From contig NZ_CABPSC010000004.1 of the NCBI RefSeq assembly GCF_902459585.1, forward strand, positions 62,001-126,000: a DNA stretch of 64,000 bases, read 5' to 3'. Position 1 is the stretch's first letter. Each line of letters starts with the position of its first letter. This document shows positions 63,055 through 64,000 of this stretch, one piece after another. The notes beneath the pieces are model-generated. The model made no database searches. It had not been told where the DNA came from and was given only the letters and a program-made list of their open reading frames with translations. This DNA is from Pandoraea nosoerga. GTDB taxonomy: Bacteria; Pseudomonadota; Gammaproteobacteria; Burkholderiales; Burkholderiaceae. The translations under genes were made by a program, and so were the position numbers.

Positions 63055-64000
63055 CCCCTGCGACCCCGATGCCGCTGCAAGGCATCCGCGTCGTGGAGTT
63101 TTCGCACATGGTGATGGGGCCGGCATGCGGCATGGTGCTCGGGGACCTCGGCGCGGACGTCATCAAGGTCGAGCCGGTCGGCGGCGACGCCACGCGGCGG
63201 CTGCTGGGCACCGGCGCGGGCTTCTTCCGCACGTTCAACCGCAACAAGCGCAGCCTGGCCGTCGACGTCACGCGGCCCGAGGGGCGTGAGCTGATCCTGC
63301 GTCTCGTGACGACCGCCGACGTGGTGACGGAGAACTTCAAGCCGGGACGCATGCGACAGATCGGTCTCGATTACGCCACGCTCTCGCGACTCAATCCGGC
63401 GCTCGTCTACGTCTGCCTGAAGGGCTTTCTGCCGGGGCCGTATGCCACGCGCACCGCACTCGACGAAGTGGTGCAGATGATGGCCGGGCTCGCGTACATG
63501 ACGGGGCCGCCGGGGCAGCCGCTGCGCGCCGGGTCGTCGGTCAACGACATCATGGGCGGCGTGTTCGGCGCGCTGGCCGCGCTGGCCGCGCTCTACGAGC
63601 GCAAGTCCACGGGGCGCGGGCAGGAAGTGCAGGGCGCGCTGTTCGAGAATTGCGTGCTGCTCGCGGCGCAGCACATGCAGCAATACGCGGTGACGGGCGT
63701 GGCGCCGGACCCGATGCCGGCGCGCGTGTCGGCCTGGGGCGTGTACGACGTGTTCACCGCGCGTGACGGCGCGCAGATTTTTCTGGCGGTGGTGAGCGAC
63801 TCACAGTGGCGTATTTTCTGCGACGTGTTCGGCCGTCAGGATCTCGCCGACGACGCGCGACTGACTACCAACAACGACCGCGTGCGCGAGCGCGACTGGC
63901 TGCTGCCGTTGCTGCGCGAGATGGTGCTGGGCTTCGACGCGAGCTATCTGGCGGCGGCATTCGAGCGTCACGGGTTGCCGTTTGCGCCGATCGTCAGGCC
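63042..64000 (+). CDS. CaiB/BaiF (family III) CoA-transferase, partial
   Basis: The first 319 codons of a family III CoA-transferase, which moves CoA between an acyl-CoA and a free acid; the gene runs off the window. Signatures: GIRVVEFSHMVMGPACGMVLGDLGADVIKVEP at the N-terminus (cited by its ends), NRNKRSLAVDV, and SSVNDIMGGVFGALAALAALYER, whose Asp (about residue 169) is the catalytic residue. GGAGGG lies 6 bases before the ATG. The short overlap with the aconitase-like gene implies one operon and consecutive steps in a carboxylic acid pathway. Confidence 0.9.
   Translation, partial: MQDVTPATPMPLQGIRVVEFSHMVMGPACGMVLGDLGADVIKVEPVGGDATRRLLGTGAGFFRTFNRNKRSLAVDVTRPEGRELILRLVTTADVVTENFKPGRMRQIGLDYATLSRLNPALVYVCLKGFLPGPYATRTALDEVVQMMAGLAYMTGPPGQPLRAGSSVNDIMGGVFGALAALAALYERKSTGRGQEVQGALFENCVLLAAQHMQQYAVTGVAPDPMPARVSAWGVYDVFTARDGAQIFLAVVSDSQWRIFCDVFGRQDLADDARLTTNNDRVRERDWLLPLLREMVLGFDASYLAAAFERHGLPFAPIVR

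Overview
The window is high-GC, densely coded chromosomal DNA from a betaproteobacterium of the family Burkholderiaceae; a Pandoraea-like organism is my best guess. The reasons are the conserved order rpsP-rimM-trmD-rplS-NUDIX-CobD/CbiB-rsgA-M48-orn-mogA-darP-pmbA, the Burkholderia-type porin, and the metabolic gene content (membrane gluconate-type dehydrogenase, LIV transporter, CaiB/BaiF CoA-transferase). No phage, insertion sequence, CRISPR array, rRNA or tRNA gene was seen. The only RNA gene is tmRNA. The window ends inside a CoA-transferase gene.

Layout. 1-1.6 kb: two paralogous tiny membrane proteins and a small secreted four-cysteine protein. 1.8-11.2 kb: an M20 peptidase, then a leftward cluster of MFS transporter, PyrK-like and PyrD-like (class 1B dihydroorotate dehydrogenase) subunits and an N-carbamoyl-amino-acid hydrolase, followed by a small unknown gene, a porin and an XRE regulator. 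Three copies of one palindrome (TGTCTAAA-N2-TTTAGACA) lie in front of the MFS gene, the small gene and the porin/regulator pair, so these genes look like one local regulon, possibly for using orotate or a related pyrimidine. 11.3-13.1 kb: a 582-residue protein of unknown family. 13.4-17.5 kb: a three-subunit periplasmic/membrane flavocytochrome dehydrogenase. 17.7-23.6 kb: a membrane protein, MFS transporter with LysR regulator, LysE exporter, a secreted Ntn-hydrolase, a YkvA-like protein and tmRNA.

23.6-37.8 kb: a large AsmA/DUF748 protein, gph-ubiG, alanine dehydrogenase and dadA with a divergent Lrp regulator, an SOS-box-controlled radical SAM protein, and a run of envelope or housekeeping genes. 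38-48.3 kb: the conserved ribosomal-protein/tRNA-modification and RNA-turnover block. 48.5-53.1 kb: a complete branched-chain amino acid ABC transporter (livJHMGF). 53.2-54.5 kb: thyA-folA. 54.6-58 kb: ATPase and permease of an iron-type ABC importer, transcribed divergently and without a binding protein. 58.6-64 kb: LysR regulator, NitT/TauT-type binding protein, an aconitase-family protein with its swivel domain at the N-terminus, and a CoA-transferase, which looks like a carboxylic-acid catabolic cluster continuing past the window.

A recurring feature is short, degenerate tandem arrays (unit usually 9 bp, also 11, 12 or 14 bp) in the spaces between genes, often just after a stop codon and sometimes running into coding sequence.
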